DNA of 37,869 nucleotides from Bacteroidales bacterium (GTDB taxonomy: Bacteria; Bacteroidota; Bacteroidia; Bacteroidales; UBA932). Below are positions 8,314-17,501 of the stretch, piece after piece. The notes beneath the pieces are model-generated. The model did no database searches. It was not told the DNA's origin and worked only from the letters and a program-made list of their open reading frames with translations. How positions within the stretch are numbered: the first letter of the stretch is position 1; every line of letters starts with the position of its first letter. The stretch is from contig JAFWRQ010000005.1 of NCBI GenBank assembly GCA_017519865.1, forward strand, positions 1-37,869. Direction: 5' to 3'. The translations under genes were made by a program, and so were the position numbers.

Positions 8314-10326
8314 ATGAAAAGAATTATCCTTGTGCTCATCCCTCTGATGATCATGGCGTCCTGCTCGCAGAAGCAGGCCGCCGTCCCTGCCATCAATCCC
8401 GCGGACATGGACCTGTCCGTCAACCCGGGAGACGATTTCTATATGTATGCTAACGGCGGTTGGATCAAGAACAACCCGCTCAAGCCTGAATACGCCCGTT
8501 ACGGCTCCTTCGACGTGCTGCGCGAGCGCAACGTCGAGGACCTCAACGCCCTGTTCTCCGAGATGACGGAAATGAATCCCGAGCCGGGCAGCATCGACCA
8601 GAAGATCGTAGACCTGTACAAGCAGGGCCTCGACTCCGTCCGCCTCAACGCGGAAGGTGCGGCTCCCGTCAAGAAGTATCTCGATGAGATCTACGCCATT
8701 CCCGACAAGGCAGCGCTCGCCGCACACCTCGGCAAGATGAACCTCGTCGGGGAGGGTGGTTTCTTCGGAGGTGGAGTGGATGCCGACCTCATGGACAGCA
8801 AGATGCAGATCTTCTACCTTGGCCAGGGAGGCCTCGGAATGGGTGACCGTGACTACTATGTTGATCCCGCCAATGCCGGACTCCGCAAGGGTTACGAGGC
8901 CATGCTCGCCAAGTTCTTCGCCCTCGCCGGCATGGACAGGAGCGCGGAGCGCGCAGCCAATGCCGCCGGCGTCGAGGACCGCCTGGCCGAATTCTCCTGG
9001 ACCAGCGTCCAGAACCGCGACATCCCGAGCCTGTACAACCCTATGAGTTCGGCCGAGATCTACAAGGCTTACCCCGGATTCGATTTCAAGGGCTTCGCCC
9101 AGGCCATGGGCCTTCCGGAACTCGACAAGGTCATCGTCCAGCAGCCTTCCTTCTTCGAAGGCTTCAGCAAGCTCTTCAAGGATACCGACATCGAAGTCCT
9201 GAAGGATTATCTTGCAGCACAGCTGCTCAGCAGTGCCGCCGGCTCCCTGTCCGATGACTTCTATGCCGCTTCCTTCGACTTCTTCAGCACCCAGATGAGC
9301 GGTGTCACCGAGCAGCGTCCCCGCTGGAAGCGCGCCATGAGCGTGCCGAACTCCATCCTTGGCGAGGCTGTCGGCCAGATGTACGTGGCCAAGTTCTTCC
9401 CCGAGTCCTCCAAGCAGAGGATGCTCGAACTGGTGAAGAACCTCCAGGTCTCCCTGGGCCAGCACATCGACGAACTCGAGTGGATGTCCGACGCCACCAA
9501 GGCAAAGGCCCGCGAGAAACTCGCTGCCTTTACGGTTAAGATCGGCTATCCCGACAAGTGGAAGGACTACAGCACCCTCAAGGTAGACCCTCAGCTCAGC
9601 TATTACGAGAACCTCCGTGCCGCCAGTGCATGGTATGTCGCCGACAATCTCTCCAAGCTCGGCAAGCCCACCGATCCCACCGAGTGGGGAATGACCCCGC
9701 AGACGGTCAACGCCTACTACAATCCTACGACCAACGAGATCTGCTTCCCTGCCGGCATCCTTCAGCCTCCGTTCTTCAATCCCGATGCTGACGACGCTGT
9801 CAACTACGGCGCCATCGGTGTCGTCATCGGACACGAGATGACCCACGGTTTCGACGACCAGGGCAGCCTGTTCGATGCTGACGGCAATATGAACAACTGG
9901 TGGACCGAAGAGGACCGCGCCGCATTCGTGACCAAGACCAAGGTCCTTGCCGACCAGTACAGCGCGGTTGAGATCCTCCCCGGCGTCCATGCCAACGGTG
10001 AACTCACCCTTGGCGAGAATATCGCCGACCATGGCGGAGTCAGCGTTGCCTGGACCGCCCTCCACAACGCCCTCGGCGGCGAGGAGCCCGCTCCGATCGA
10101 CGGCTTCACCGCCGCCCAGCGCTTCTTCCTCGGCTATGCCCATGTCTGGGCGCAGAACATCACCGACGAGGAGCGTGCACGCCTGACCAAGCTTGACGTC
10201 CACTCCCTGGGCGACAACCGTGTCAACGTCACCCTGCGCAACTTCGGTTACTTCTTCGACGCCTTCGGCATCAAGGAAGGTGACCCGATGTTCCGTCCCG
10301 AGTCCGAGCGCGTACACATCTGGTAG
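8314..10326 (+). CDS. pepO: M13 family zinc metallopeptidase (PepO/neprilysin-like), lipoprotein
   Basis: An oligopeptidase of the neprilysin family that cleaves short peptides. 670 residues, the full family length. The N-terminus carries a lipoprotein signal (MKRIILVLIPLMIMASCSQK), so it is probably anchored to a periplasmic or surface membrane. The zinc site is GHEMTH at about 506-511, with the third ligand and the Asp in GENIADHGG (about 567-575). NAYYNPTTNEICFPAGILQ is the substrate-binding region and DNRVNVTLRN the C-terminal conserved region. It is followed with a 1-nt overlap by a permease gene. Confidence 0.95.
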   Translation: MKRIILVLIPLMIMASCSQKQAAVPAINPADMDLSVNPGDDFYMYANGGWIKNNPLKPEYARYGSFDVLRERNVEDLNALFSEMTEMNPEPGSIDQKIVDLYKQGLDSVRLNAEGAAPVKKYLDEIYAIPDKAALAAHLGKMNLVGEGGFFGGGVDADLMDSKMQIFYLGQGGLGMGDRDYYVDPANAGLRKGYEAMLAKFFALAGMDRSAERAANAAGVEDRLAEFSWTSVQNRDIPSLYNPMSSAEIYKAYPGFDFKGFAQAMGLPELDKVIVQQPSFFEGFSKLFKDTDIEVLKDYLAAQLLSSAAGSLSDDFYAASFDFFSTQMSGVTEQRPRWKRAMSVPNSILGEAVGQMYVAKFFPESSKQRMLELVKNLQVSLGQHIDELEWMSDATKAKAREKLAAFTVKIGYPDKWKDYSTLKVDPQLSYYENLRAASAWYVADNLSKLGKPTDPTEWGMTPQTVNAYYNPTTNEICFPAGILQPPFFNPDADDAVNYGAIGVVIGHEMTHGFDDQGSLFDADGNMNNWWTEEDRAAFVTKTKVLADQYSAVEILPGVHANGELTLGENIADHGGVSVAWTALHNALGGEEPAPIDGFTAAQRFFLGYAHVWAQNITDEERARLTKLDVHSLGDNRVNVTLRNFGYFFDAFGIKEGDPMFRPESERVHIW

Positions 10327-11492
10327 TGAAAGCCCCTGCTTTCATAGCAAGGAAACTCCGTTTCGAGGGGAAGATTGCGATGGTTTCCATCGCAATCTCC
10401 TTCCTCGTAATGATAATCGCCGTCTCCGTGTCTTCCGGTTTCCGCCGGGAGATACGCAGCGACATTGCTTCCGTCAGCGGGGACATCCAGCTCACGCCGG
10501 CGGACATGAACTATATCGGGGAAGAGTCCCCGGTGTCTTCCAGACCGCCCGGCATCGACGAGATTTCGGCTGTACAGGGGGTGAAGGAAGTAACCCCCGT
10601 CATCTACAGGGCAGGAATAGTCAAGAAGGACGACAATATCCACGGGGTGGTGTTCAAGGGTGTTCCCGGCCTGGATTCCCTCGCGGGACTTGGCATCAGC
10701 ATCCCCGACAGGCTCGCCTCGTTGCTCGAACTTGGTGAGGGGGACGACCTGCAGGCCTATTTCGTGGGAGAGCGTGTCAAGGTGCGCAGGTTCAACATCC
10801 GTTCCGTCTACCGCATGCCCGTCCACGCCGACGACAATCTTGTCGTGCTGGCTTCCATCGAGGACATGAGGCGCCTGAACGGCTGGGAAGAGGACGAGGT
10901 CTCAGCCCTGGAGATATCCCTGGACGATTCGTGGAGGCAGGCTTCGCTGATGCAGTCCAGGAAGGACGAGATCGGCACGCTTGCGCTGGTCCACGCGGGC
11001 GATGATGACGATATACTGGTGGCATCTTCGCTCTTGGACAAGTATCCGCAACTGTTCGACTGGCTTAACCTGATAGACTTCAACGCGCTTGCGGTGCTGA
11101 TCCTGATGACCGTCGTGGCGGGCTTCAACATGATTTCCGGACTGCTCATCCTCCTTTTCCGGAACATCTCCACCATCGGCACACTCAAGGCCATGGGAAT
11201 GACCGACAGGTCCATCTCGTCCGTTTTCCTGCGTGTGTCCTCCCACCTTGTCCTCAAGGGCATGCTCATCGGCAATGCCATTGCCTTGGCATTGTGCGCA
11301 TTGCAGAATGCGACCCACGTCCTGAAACTCAATCCGGACAATTATTTCATTTCGTATGTACCCCTGAAGGTGAATCTTCCGCTGATACTCCTTGCGGATG
11401 CCCTGGCGTACGGGGTCATAATGCTACTCCTCCTTATACCTGTAAGGTTCATCTCGAAGGTAGATCCCGCCGTGACCGTCCGCGCACAGTAG
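10326..11492 (+). CDS. FtsX-type ABC transporter permease (LolC/E or MacB-like)
   Basis: 388 residues with the topology of the lipoprotein-releasing/FtsX permease family. One N-terminal transmembrane helix (MVSIAISFLVMIIAVSVSS) is followed by a periplasmic domain of roughly 200 residues, then three C-terminal helices including ALAVLILMTVVAGFNMISGL. The conserved cytoplasmic loop STIGTLKAMGMTDRSI is present. The start is GTG at 10326, overlapping the M13 stop by one base. No ATPase gene lies nearby, so the partner must be encoded elsewhere. A role in moving lipoproteins to the outer membrane is inferred from the family. Confidence 0.87.
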   Translation: MKAPAFIARKLRFEGKIAMVSIAISFLVMIIAVSVSSGFRREIRSDIASVSGDIQLTPADMNYIGEESPVSSRPPGIDEISAVQGVKEVTPVIYRAGIVKKDDNIHGVVFKGVPGLDSLAGLGISIPDRLASLLELGEGDDLQAYFVGERVKVRRFNIRSVYRMPVHADDNLVVLASIEDMRRLNGWEEDEVSALEISLDDSWRQASLMQSRKDEIGTLALVHAGDDDDILVASSLLDKYPQLFDWLNLIDFNALAVLILMTVVAGFNMISGLLILLFRNISTIGTLKAMGMTDRSISSVFLRVSSHLVLKGMLIGNAIALALCALQNATHVLKLNPDNYFISYVPLKVNLPLILLADALAYGVIMLLLLIPVRFISKVDPAVTVRAQ

Positions 11493-11496
11493 CCGG

Positions 11497-12561
11497 TTAC
11501 GGGCGGATGGCCTTGAAATCCTCGTAGAGGGAGAGCACCCTGTTTACATAATGGATGGTTTCCACGCCCTGGAAGGTGCCCAGTTTGATGACGCTGTCCA
11601 CCTGGATGGTGGATTCGTCGCGCATCTGGGGGATGATCTCCACCAGACCGTCCCAGGTGCCTGAGTCCGCGCCTATGGATGACGCGTAGTTGATGACATC
11701 CGTCAGACGGCCTTCCCCGGCATTGTATGCCGCCAGGGTGAACTTGCGGAGTTCGTCGTCGCCCGCGGCTTTGGACCGGAACATCGACTGGAGCCGTTTA
11801 AGATAGACCACCCCGGCCTTCACGCTCTGTTCAGGGTTGAACAGGTCGGTGACCCCCATCTTCTCTGCTGTCGAAGGCATCATCTGCATCAGGCCTTCCG
11901 CCCCTCTCCGCGAGCGTAACTCGATGTGGAACTGGGATTCCTGGTAGATGATGGCGCAGAGCAGGCGCCAATCCCAGCCTAGTTCCGCGGCTTCTGCCCG
12001 GACAAGGCTGTCGTAAGGGGAGATCGCTGAGACCTTGCGTCCCCATTCCGCACGTTTCGTGGGGCTGTACCTGAGCAGGAACAGGTCCCTTAACGGTTCA
12101 TGCTCAGGGGATTCCTCGAAATTGCCCAGCCATCCGTCGATCTCCTCGAGCCCCGTCCTGAAATCCTCGCGGACAGCCCAGACGGTGAGGCTGTCTATGG
12201 GGCGCGAGAACCTTACGCTGTCGGCGCGAAGGGAGTCTTCGTAAGGAAGTACCACGATGTCGACGAGCCCCAGTCTCAGCGAATCGAGCCAGACTTCCTT
12301 TTCCCTGGCATTCTTTACTCCGGCGAGCGTATCTCCCATATCACGGGCGAAACGCTGCAGCAACTCGTAATTGTATCCTGTCGTGAGTCCGGGAAGGTGC
12401 TTTTTGGGGTTGCCGAGCTGGATTGCACAGCGCAGCGACCTGTTTTTCAAGGAGAAATCAGCCTCTGCCGTCTTTTTCCCGACCCCTGCGAAGACTGAAG
12501 CCAGGATGACGGCGACCGCGCAGAGGACGTACAGCAGATATCCGAAGGATTTCCTGGCCAT
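11497..12561 (-). CDS. mltF: MltF-type membrane-bound lytic transglycosylase
   Basis: Cleaves the MurNAc-GlcNAc bond of peptidoglycan, leaving 1,6-anhydroMurNAc ends. 354 residues. There is an N-terminal hydrophobic anchor or signal (LLYVLCAVAVILASVFAGV), then a shortened SBP_bac_3-like region at about 40-140, then an SLT domain. The SLT domain has the catalytic Glu in AIIYQESQFH, GLMQMMPSTAEKMG, and FTLAAYNAGEGRL. The signal ends in GVGKK without a lipobox cysteine. The gene starts 4 nt after the porin stop, so the two are co-transcribed. Nearby and divergent is a predicted MurNAc kinase/MurU pair, which would handle sugars released by such enzymes. Confidence 0.9.
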   Translation of the reverse strand: MARKSFGYLLYVLCAVAVILASVFAGVGKKTAEADFSLKNRSLRCAIQLGNPKKHLPGLTTGYNYELLQRFARDMGDTLAGVKNAREKEVWLDSLRLGLVDIVVLPYEDSLRADSVRFSRPIDSLTVWAVREDFRTGLEEIDGWLGNFEESPEHEPLRDLFLLRYSPTKRAEWGRKVSAISPYDSLVRAEAAELGWDWRLLCAIIYQESQFHIELRSRRGAEGLMQMMPSTAEKMGVTDLFNPEQSVKAGVVYLKRLQSMFRSKAAGDDELRKFTLAAYNAGEGRLTDVINYASSIGADSGTWDGLVEIIPQMRDESTIQVDSVIKLGTFQGVETIHYVNRVLSLYEDFKAIRP

Positions 12562-12565
12562 GGGA

Positions 12566-15235
12566 TCAGCGGCCTAGGCGTTGACTTCCGCCCTGGCCGG
12601 GAGCGCCTTGGGAGGCTGTGCTCACGACCTTTCCCGGCTGAGTATAGAATGGCCAGTACACGCCCAGCTTGAGAACCCGCTGGGTCATGATGTAGCGGTC
12701 GGCGGAGAAGTAGTCGTTCTTTTTCATCGGCCATCCCTGGTTGACGTTCTGCATCTTGATGAAGATGGTGGCACGCTTCCATTGCATGTTCACGAAAGCG
12801 TCGATGTAAGGACCGTTGTTGTATACGTTTTCCACCTGGTTGCGGAATACTCCGAGGGCAGGATTCCAGGCGGGGGAGTTCCAGGCGGTGTTGTACAGGC
12901 CGTTGGCACCAATCTGCATCAGCAGGACTCCCTGCGAGATGTTGAACTGCAGGTAATACTTGAGGTTTACCGCGAGGGTAGGGAGCGGGATGACGTCGGT
13001 ATTGGACGAAAGCTGGAACAGCACGCGGTTGTCGAGATGAAGGATGCCGAGGGCCAGTTCCTTGTGGAGGTCGGCCGAAAGGATGCTCATCGGCGTGGTG
13101 TTCTGGCGTATGACGCCCAGCGTGTCATAGTAAACGTTATTTGCCAGCAGTGCATATCCGACTCCGGCGTCAAGCTTCCAGCGGGGGATGCTCAGGCGGC
13201 CCTGGACCCTGGTCGTCGACTGCTTCGAGAAGTCGTTGTCCCACTTGAAGTGGTTGGTGTACATGTGCTGGTGATAGTACTCCGGTTCGTCGAGGCTGGT
13301 GTCGAAATGCAGGTCCACGCTCAGCGGACTCTTCCTGGCGCGGCGGAAAGGATAGATGCTGAACTGGAGGTTGGCGTCCAGCGTGACATCGTTGATCTCG
13401 TCCCCGAGGAATACGTACTCGCCCTTGGCGTCCCAGTGGATGTAGTTCCGCAGACTGCCCTCCACACCTGCATAGAGATAGGCGGAATTCCAGGTGACGT
13501 TATGCTTGGTGCGCGTGAAGGTCGGGTCGAATGCGTAGTAGGATAGGATGCGGTCGCCGACGCCGACGTTCAGTTTGGAGACTATGGCGTCTTCTGACCA
13601 CGGCTGCAGGCGGAGGAACACCCTGTTCTCGAGCCTCTGGACCCTCATGGAGTCGGCGGAGGCGTACGGGTTGATGTAGTGGGTGTTGTTGTAGAAGCCG
13701 TTGGCGATGGGGTTTGACGCCGAAACGGCGTCGGAATACCAGCGCCTGTACGTGGAGTACTCGGTGCTGTGGCCGATGAATGCGGTGGTGATGTTCCGGT
13801 CGAGCGAGTCGGACGCAACTATGATGCTGTCGCGTTCGGCCGTCCCGAGGGATTTTTCAAGCCTGCGTTCCTTGATCCTGTTGATGAAGGTGAAGGGAAT
13901 CCTGTACTGCTGGTCGAGGAACAGTGTATTCTTCTTCAATTTGCTGGAAGCCCCGTCCAGGAAGACGCCGAGCTCCCTGGCGTTGACGGTCGTATCCCTG
14001 ATGCCCCGGAGGTCGATGATACCGCCGTTTTCAGTGCGGCTTACGCCGTTGTAGAGGTATCCGGCATGCGCCAGGTAGCGCTTGCCAAGATAGTTGACCG
14101 TAACCTGGGTATTCTTGTTGGTGGTGGTCTCGTTGTTGAGGATGCCACCTCCGCCGAAGCGGTCGTAGGCAAGGGTGAAATTGAACTCCGGCGTGATGTT
14201 CTGCGACGTCAGGATGTGGAGATTGTCGGACTCCCTGTCGCTGTCGGCCAGGAGCGTACCGAAGTAGCCCAGCTCGGTGTAAGGGGTCTTGGTGTTGTAC
14301 ATCGTGACATCGGAGGGGGAGTGCCCCCAGCTCTCGAGCGCTTCGTAGAACGAGACCTTCTCGCGGGATTTGCGGTTGAACCAGTTGTAATACTGCACGG
14401 GGGAGCCTGCGACTCCGAGCCATGTGGCATTGACGTCCTTGCGCATGAAAGGATAGTCGTAGAAGCGGTAGTTGAATCCGGTGTCTGCCGGCACCTGGGT
14501 TATCTTGTGGAACTCCTGCTCGTGTGTCCACCGGACGATGCGCTTGTACTGCATGGAGTCGGCCAGGGCGAAGGTCTCGAGGATGCGCGGGGTGTTCTTG
14601 AGGATGCTGTCGCGGATGCTCTGCAGGCTGTCCTTGCGCGCCTTGTCGCGGTCCATCTTGGCAAGTTTTTCCTTGGTGAGTTCCTCCATACGCATCTTTC
14701 TCCTGTCCTGCCTTGAGAGGCCGGCGTACCACCGGTCATACTCGGCCTTGGCGAGCATTATGGAGTCAGCGAGGTAGAGCGAATCGAGCAAGGGCCAGTC
14801 GAGCGAGTCCCCCGCGGCGATGAGCGAGTCGCGGGTAAACGTGTATGTGGGGCGGTCGCGGAGCGCCACGTAATATTTGTATCGGAATGGATCCGTCAGC
14901 CGGAGGGAGTCGGGAGCGATGATGGTGTCCCTGGCAGTGAGCTTGGGAAGCGTATCGGCCAGGGCGAGCGAGTCCATCAGCCCGAGGGAATCATCGAAAT
15001 TGAAGAGCGAATCCCCGAGGGGATTGGCGTCCATCCGGAAATCCTCCTCCGTCCATCCGCGCTTGTATCCGTTGACGGGATAGATGACGGTGTCCGGACG
15101 CTCTGTCAGCACTTCCATCGGGACGCCGATGATACGCCTGTCAGCGCTCACACCGTGGTCCGTCGCCACGGTATGGACGGCGACCATGGCGGCGAAAGCG
15201 ACGGGAAATCCTATCCTGGAAATAAAACTCTTCAT
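12566..15235 (-). CDS. Putative porin (Porin_10-like outer membrane beta-barrel)
   Basis: 889 residues with a signal peptide (MKSFISRIGFPVAFAAMVAV). The N-terminal ~240 residues are rich in charged repeats such as DSLLAxxDSL, a periplasmic region. A long beta-barrel follows, with aromatic alternating strands and conserved pieces of the Bacteroidota putative porin family (NTKTPYTELGYFGTL, FNFTLAYDRFGGGG, PAWNPALGVFRNQ), ending with strands near VLKLGVYWPFYTQPG. The last residues after the barrel (SQGAPGQGGSQRLGR) are unusual, since many barrels end in an aromatic residue. The ATG at 15235 is preferred over an upstream TTG. An exact -7 element lies at 15249-15256. Confidence 0.85.
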   Translation of the reverse strand: MKSFISRIGFPVAFAAMVAVHTVATDHGVSADRRIIGVPMEVLTERPDTVIYPVNGYKRGWTEEDFRMDANPLGDSLFNFDDSLGLMDSLALADTLPKLTARDTIIAPDSLRLTDPFRYKYYVALRDRPTYTFTRDSLIAAGDSLDWPLLDSLYLADSIMLAKAEYDRWYAGLSRQDRRKMRMEELTKEKLAKMDRDKARKDSLQSIRDSILKNTPRILETFALADSMQYKRIVRWTHEQEFHKITQVPADTGFNYRFYDYPFMRKDVNATWLGVAGSPVQYYNWFNRKSREKVSFYEALESWGHSPSDVTMYNTKTPYTELGYFGTLLADSDRESDNLHILTSQNITPEFNFTLAYDRFGGGGILNNETTTNKNTQVTVNYLGKRYLAHAGYLYNGVSRTENGGIIDLRGIRDTTVNARELGVFLDGASSKLKKNTLFLDQQYRIPFTFINRIKERRLEKSLGTAERDSIIVASDSLDRNITTAFIGHSTEYSTYRRWYSDAVSASNPIANGFYNNTHYINPYASADSMRVQRLENRVFLRLQPWSEDAIVSKLNVGVGDRILSYYAFDPTFTRTKHNVTWNSAYLYAGVEGSLRNYIHWDAKGEYVFLGDEINDVTLDANLQFSIYPFRRARKSPLSVDLHFDTSLDEPEYYHQHMYTNHFKWDNDFSKQSTTRVQGRLSIPRWKLDAGVGYALLANNVYYDTLGVIRQNTTPMSILSADLHKELALGILHLDNRVLFQLSSNTDVIPLPTLAVNLKYYLQFNISQGVLLMQIGANGLYNTAWNSPAWNPALGVFRNQVENVYNNGPYIDAFVNMQWKRATIFIKMQNVNQGWPMKKNDYFSADRYIMTQRVLKLGVYWPFYTQPGKVVSTASQGAPGQGGSQRLGR

Positions 15236-15248
15236 ATTATACAACTTA

Positions 15249-15256
15249 CAAAGATA
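15249..15256 (-). promoter_or_regulatory. -7 promoter element for the porin-mltF operon
   Basis: Reverse-strand TATCTTTG, an exact TAnnTTTG match, 13 nt before the porin start codon. A rightward near-match (TAAATTCG, 15280-15287) lies 19 nt before the kinase gene, so the region looks like a divergent promoter. Confidence 0.55.
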
Positions 15257-15306
15257 AGTACTTTTTGGGATTTATTTCGTAAATTCGAACGCTTAAATAT
15301 CTTCCC

Positions 15307-16722
15307 ATGGAGCGTTTGGAAGCATTATTCCGTTCATATACAGGCCTTACGGCCGAGAATTGCCTCAGACTGTCCCCGTCCGGAAGCAGGAGGCGTTATT
15401 TCCGCCTGTCCTCCGGAAGTGTCTCGGTGATAGGCGTAATCGGTACTGACAGGGACGAAAACCACGCCTTCATAACGCTGGCGAGGCATTTCCGCTCGAA
15501 GGGTATACGCGTGCCCGAGGTACTCGCAGTCAGCGAGGACGGGATGTGCTATCTCCAGCAGGACTTGGGAGACATGCTCCTGTATGATGCTCTGTCGGAG
15601 GCGCGCGCTGCCGGGGCATACAGCCCCCTCGAGCGCGACCTGCTCCTCCGCGCCGTGTCTGCCCTTCCCGCAATCCAGGTCGAGGGAGCACGCGGACTCG
15701 ATTTCAGCGTCTGTTATCCAACCAGGGCTTTCGATGCCCGCACGGTCGATTTCGACCTGAATTATTTCAAGTACTGCTATCTCAAGCCTTCGCCCGTGGA
15801 GTTCAACGAGGAGCGCCTTCAGGACGATTTCGACCGTCTGAAGGCTGACCTTCTCGAAGATGACGCAGACACCTTCATGTACCGCGACTTCCAGGCCAGG
15901 AACGTTATGCTCCACGAAGGTGAACTCTGGTTCATCGACTTCCAGGGCGGACGCAAAGGCCCTCTGTACTACGACGTCGCGTCCTTCATCTGGCAGGCGC
16001 GCGCGCAGTATCCGGAGGATCTCAAGCGCGCCCTCGTCGACGCCTACCTCGACGCACTGGAGAAATACATCCCCGTAGACCGCGACGCTTTCCGCGACCG
16101 CCTGCGTATTTTCGTCCTTTTCCGGACCCTTCAGGTCCTGGGCGCATACGGCTTCCGCGGACGCATCGAGAAGCGGGCGCATTTCCTCGAGAGCATCCCA
16201 TTTGCCCTCGCGAATCTCAGGGAACTGCTCGCCAGGCCTTTCGGACGTTATCCTTACCTGACTTCAGTGCTTGAGGGGCTGGCGGCCGAAGGCCCAGGTA
16301 TCCCTCCTGCGCCGGACGGCCTCCTGCACGTGCATATCTACAGTTTCTCCTACAAGAAGGGCATCCCAGACGACTTGTCCGGCAACGGAGGAGGCTACGT
16401 CTTCGACTGCCGCTCCGTACACAATCCCGGGAAATATGAGCGTTTCCGTACCATGACAGGCCTGGACAGGGAGGTGCAGGAGTTCCTCGAGGCCGACGGC
16501 GAGATCTTCACTTTCCTCGGGCACGTGTTCCCGCTGGTCGACGCCCATGTGGAGCGTTTCGTCAGCCGCGGCTTCACCCACCTGCAGGTCTCGTTCGGGT
16601 GTACCGGCGGCCAGCACCGCTCGGCCTACAGCGCACAGAAACTGGCCGAGCACCTCTCCGGCCGCCAGGGGGTTGTGGTCCATCTGCACCATCGCGAATT
16701 AGGTATAGAGCGCACGTTATGA
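15307..16722 (+). CDS. Sugar kinase (AmgK-like phosphotransferase) fused to a RapZ C-terminal domain
   Basis: 471 residues in two parts. Residues ~20-300 are an aminoglycoside/choline-kinase-fold phosphotransferase: the catalytic loop YRDFQARN is at 192-199 (Asp194, Asn199) and the metal-binding Asp211 is in FIDFQGG. The HxD histidine is replaced by Tyr-Arg. Residues ~340-471 match the RapZ C-terminal domain, with SFSYKKGIP, YVFDCRSVHNPGKY, FRTMTGLDREVQEFL and GCTGGQHRS at 431-439. In E. coli RapZ this domain senses glucosamine-6-phosphate and binds the sRNA GlmZ; the RapZ ATPase domain is absent here. It overlaps a MurU-like gene by ATGA. By analogy with Pseudomonas AmgK/MurU it may phosphorylate MurNAc or GlcNAc at C1, with the RapZ part acting as a sensor; this is inference. 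Confidence 0.85.
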   Translation: MERLEALFRSYTGLTAENCLRLSPSGSRRRYFRLSSGSVSVIGVIGTDRDENHAFITLARHFRSKGIRVPEVLAVSEDGMCYLQQDLGDMLLYDALSEARAAGAYSPLERDLLLRAVSALPAIQVEGARGLDFSVCYPTRAFDARTVDFDLNYFKYCYLKPSPVEFNEERLQDDFDRLKADLLEDDADTFMYRDFQARNVMLHEGELWFIDFQGGRKGPLYYDVASFIWQARAQYPEDLKRALVDAYLDALEKYIPVDRDAFRDRLRIFVLFRTLQVLGAYGFRGRIEKRAHFLESIPFALANLRELLARPFGRYPYLTSVLEGLAAEGPGIPPAPDGLLHVHIYSFSYKKGIPDDLSGNGGGYVFDCRSVHNPGKYERFRTMTGLDREVQEFLEADGEIFTFLGHVFPLVDAHVERFVSRGFTHLQVSFGCTGGQHRSAYSAQKLAEHLSGRQGVVVHLHHRELGIERTL

Positions 16723-17501
16723 AGGCAATGATCTTCGCTGCGGGGCTGGGAACCCGCCTCAAACCCATCACGGATACCCTTCCGAAGGCTCTCGTTCCCG
16801 TCTGCGGCGAGCCGCTGCTGAAGCACGTCCTGGACAAACTCCACGATGCCGGCATCGACGATTTCGTCGTCAATGTCCACCATTTCGCGGAGAAGATAAT
16901 CTCCTATCTCCAGGAACTGGACGAGCCTGCGCTGCGTATAGCCGTCTCCGACGAGTCCGACCGCCTGCTGGAGACAGGCGGCGGCATCCTGCACGCCCGT
17001 GACCTGCTCCTGGCCGGCGAGCCCGCCGGCGGCCGCTTCCTGGTCCACAACGTGGACATCCTCTCGGACCTGGACATTCGCGGCTTCCTCGACGCGTGGC
17101 GTCCGGAAGCGCTGGCCACGCTGCTTGTCAGCGATCGCGTGACGCAGCGCTACCTGCTTTTCGACGACGATTTGCGGCTCGTCGGCTGGACCAATGTCGC
17201 GACCGGCGAGGTGCGTTCCCCTTATCCCGGGCTCGATCCTTCCGACTGCCATAAACTTGCGTTCTCCGGCATCCACCAGCTCTCAAACGGCGTCTTCGAC
17301 GTCATGGAGTCGGAGGGGATGGGGGAGCGCTTCCCCATAATGGATTTCTATCTGCGCGTCTGCGACCGTTATCCCATATACGGAATAAAGCCGGCGTCGC
17401 TCGAACTGATCGACGTCGGCAAGCTTGACACCCTGGCTTTGGCCGAGGAGTTTATTCTGAGACTAGCTCGGCGCAACTGCCCTGATGGTCCAGGGGCTTG
17501 A
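16719..17501 (+). CDS. murU: MurU-like sugar-1-phosphate nucleotidyltransferase
   Basis: 260 residues, a single nucleotidyltransferase domain. The nucleotide-binding signature is at the N-terminus (AAGLGTRLKPITDTLPKALV), and the metal-binding Asp lies in VHNVDILSDLD. There is no acyltransferase domain, unlike GlmU. Short stand-alone enzymes of this shape include MurU, which joins UTP and MurNAc-1-phosphate to give UDP-MurNAc. The start ATG at 16719 overlaps the stop of the kinase-RapZ gene. The pairing with a kinase favours the MurU assignment over other hexose-1-phosphate nucleotidyltransferases. Its 3' end overlaps the convergent CPBP gene by 50 nt. Confidence 0.8.
   Translation: MKAMIFAAGLGTRLKPITDTLPKALVPVCGEPLLKHVLDKLHDAGIDDFVVNVHHFAEKIISYLQELDEPALRIAVSDESDRLLETGGGILHARDLLLAGEPAGGRFLVHNVDILSDLDIRGFLDAWRPEALATLLVSDRVTQRYLLFDDDLRLVGWTNVATGEVRSPYPGLDPSDCHKLAFSGIHQLSNGVFDVMESEGMGERFPIMDFYLRVCDRYPIYGIKPASLELIDVGKLDTLALAEEFILRLARRNCPDGPGA

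Noticed and set aside
8146-10317. A 723-codon open frame antisense to the M13 peptidase and TPR genes
   Set aside because: It shows no domain and mirrors a well-conserved metallopeptidase; the long antisense frame follows from the GC-rich codon choice of the real gene.
12581-14716. Several 230-320 codon rightward open frames inside the putative porin
   Set aside because: They are fragmentary, lack signals or domains, and the porin frame runs uninterrupted with its signal peptide and barrel strands.
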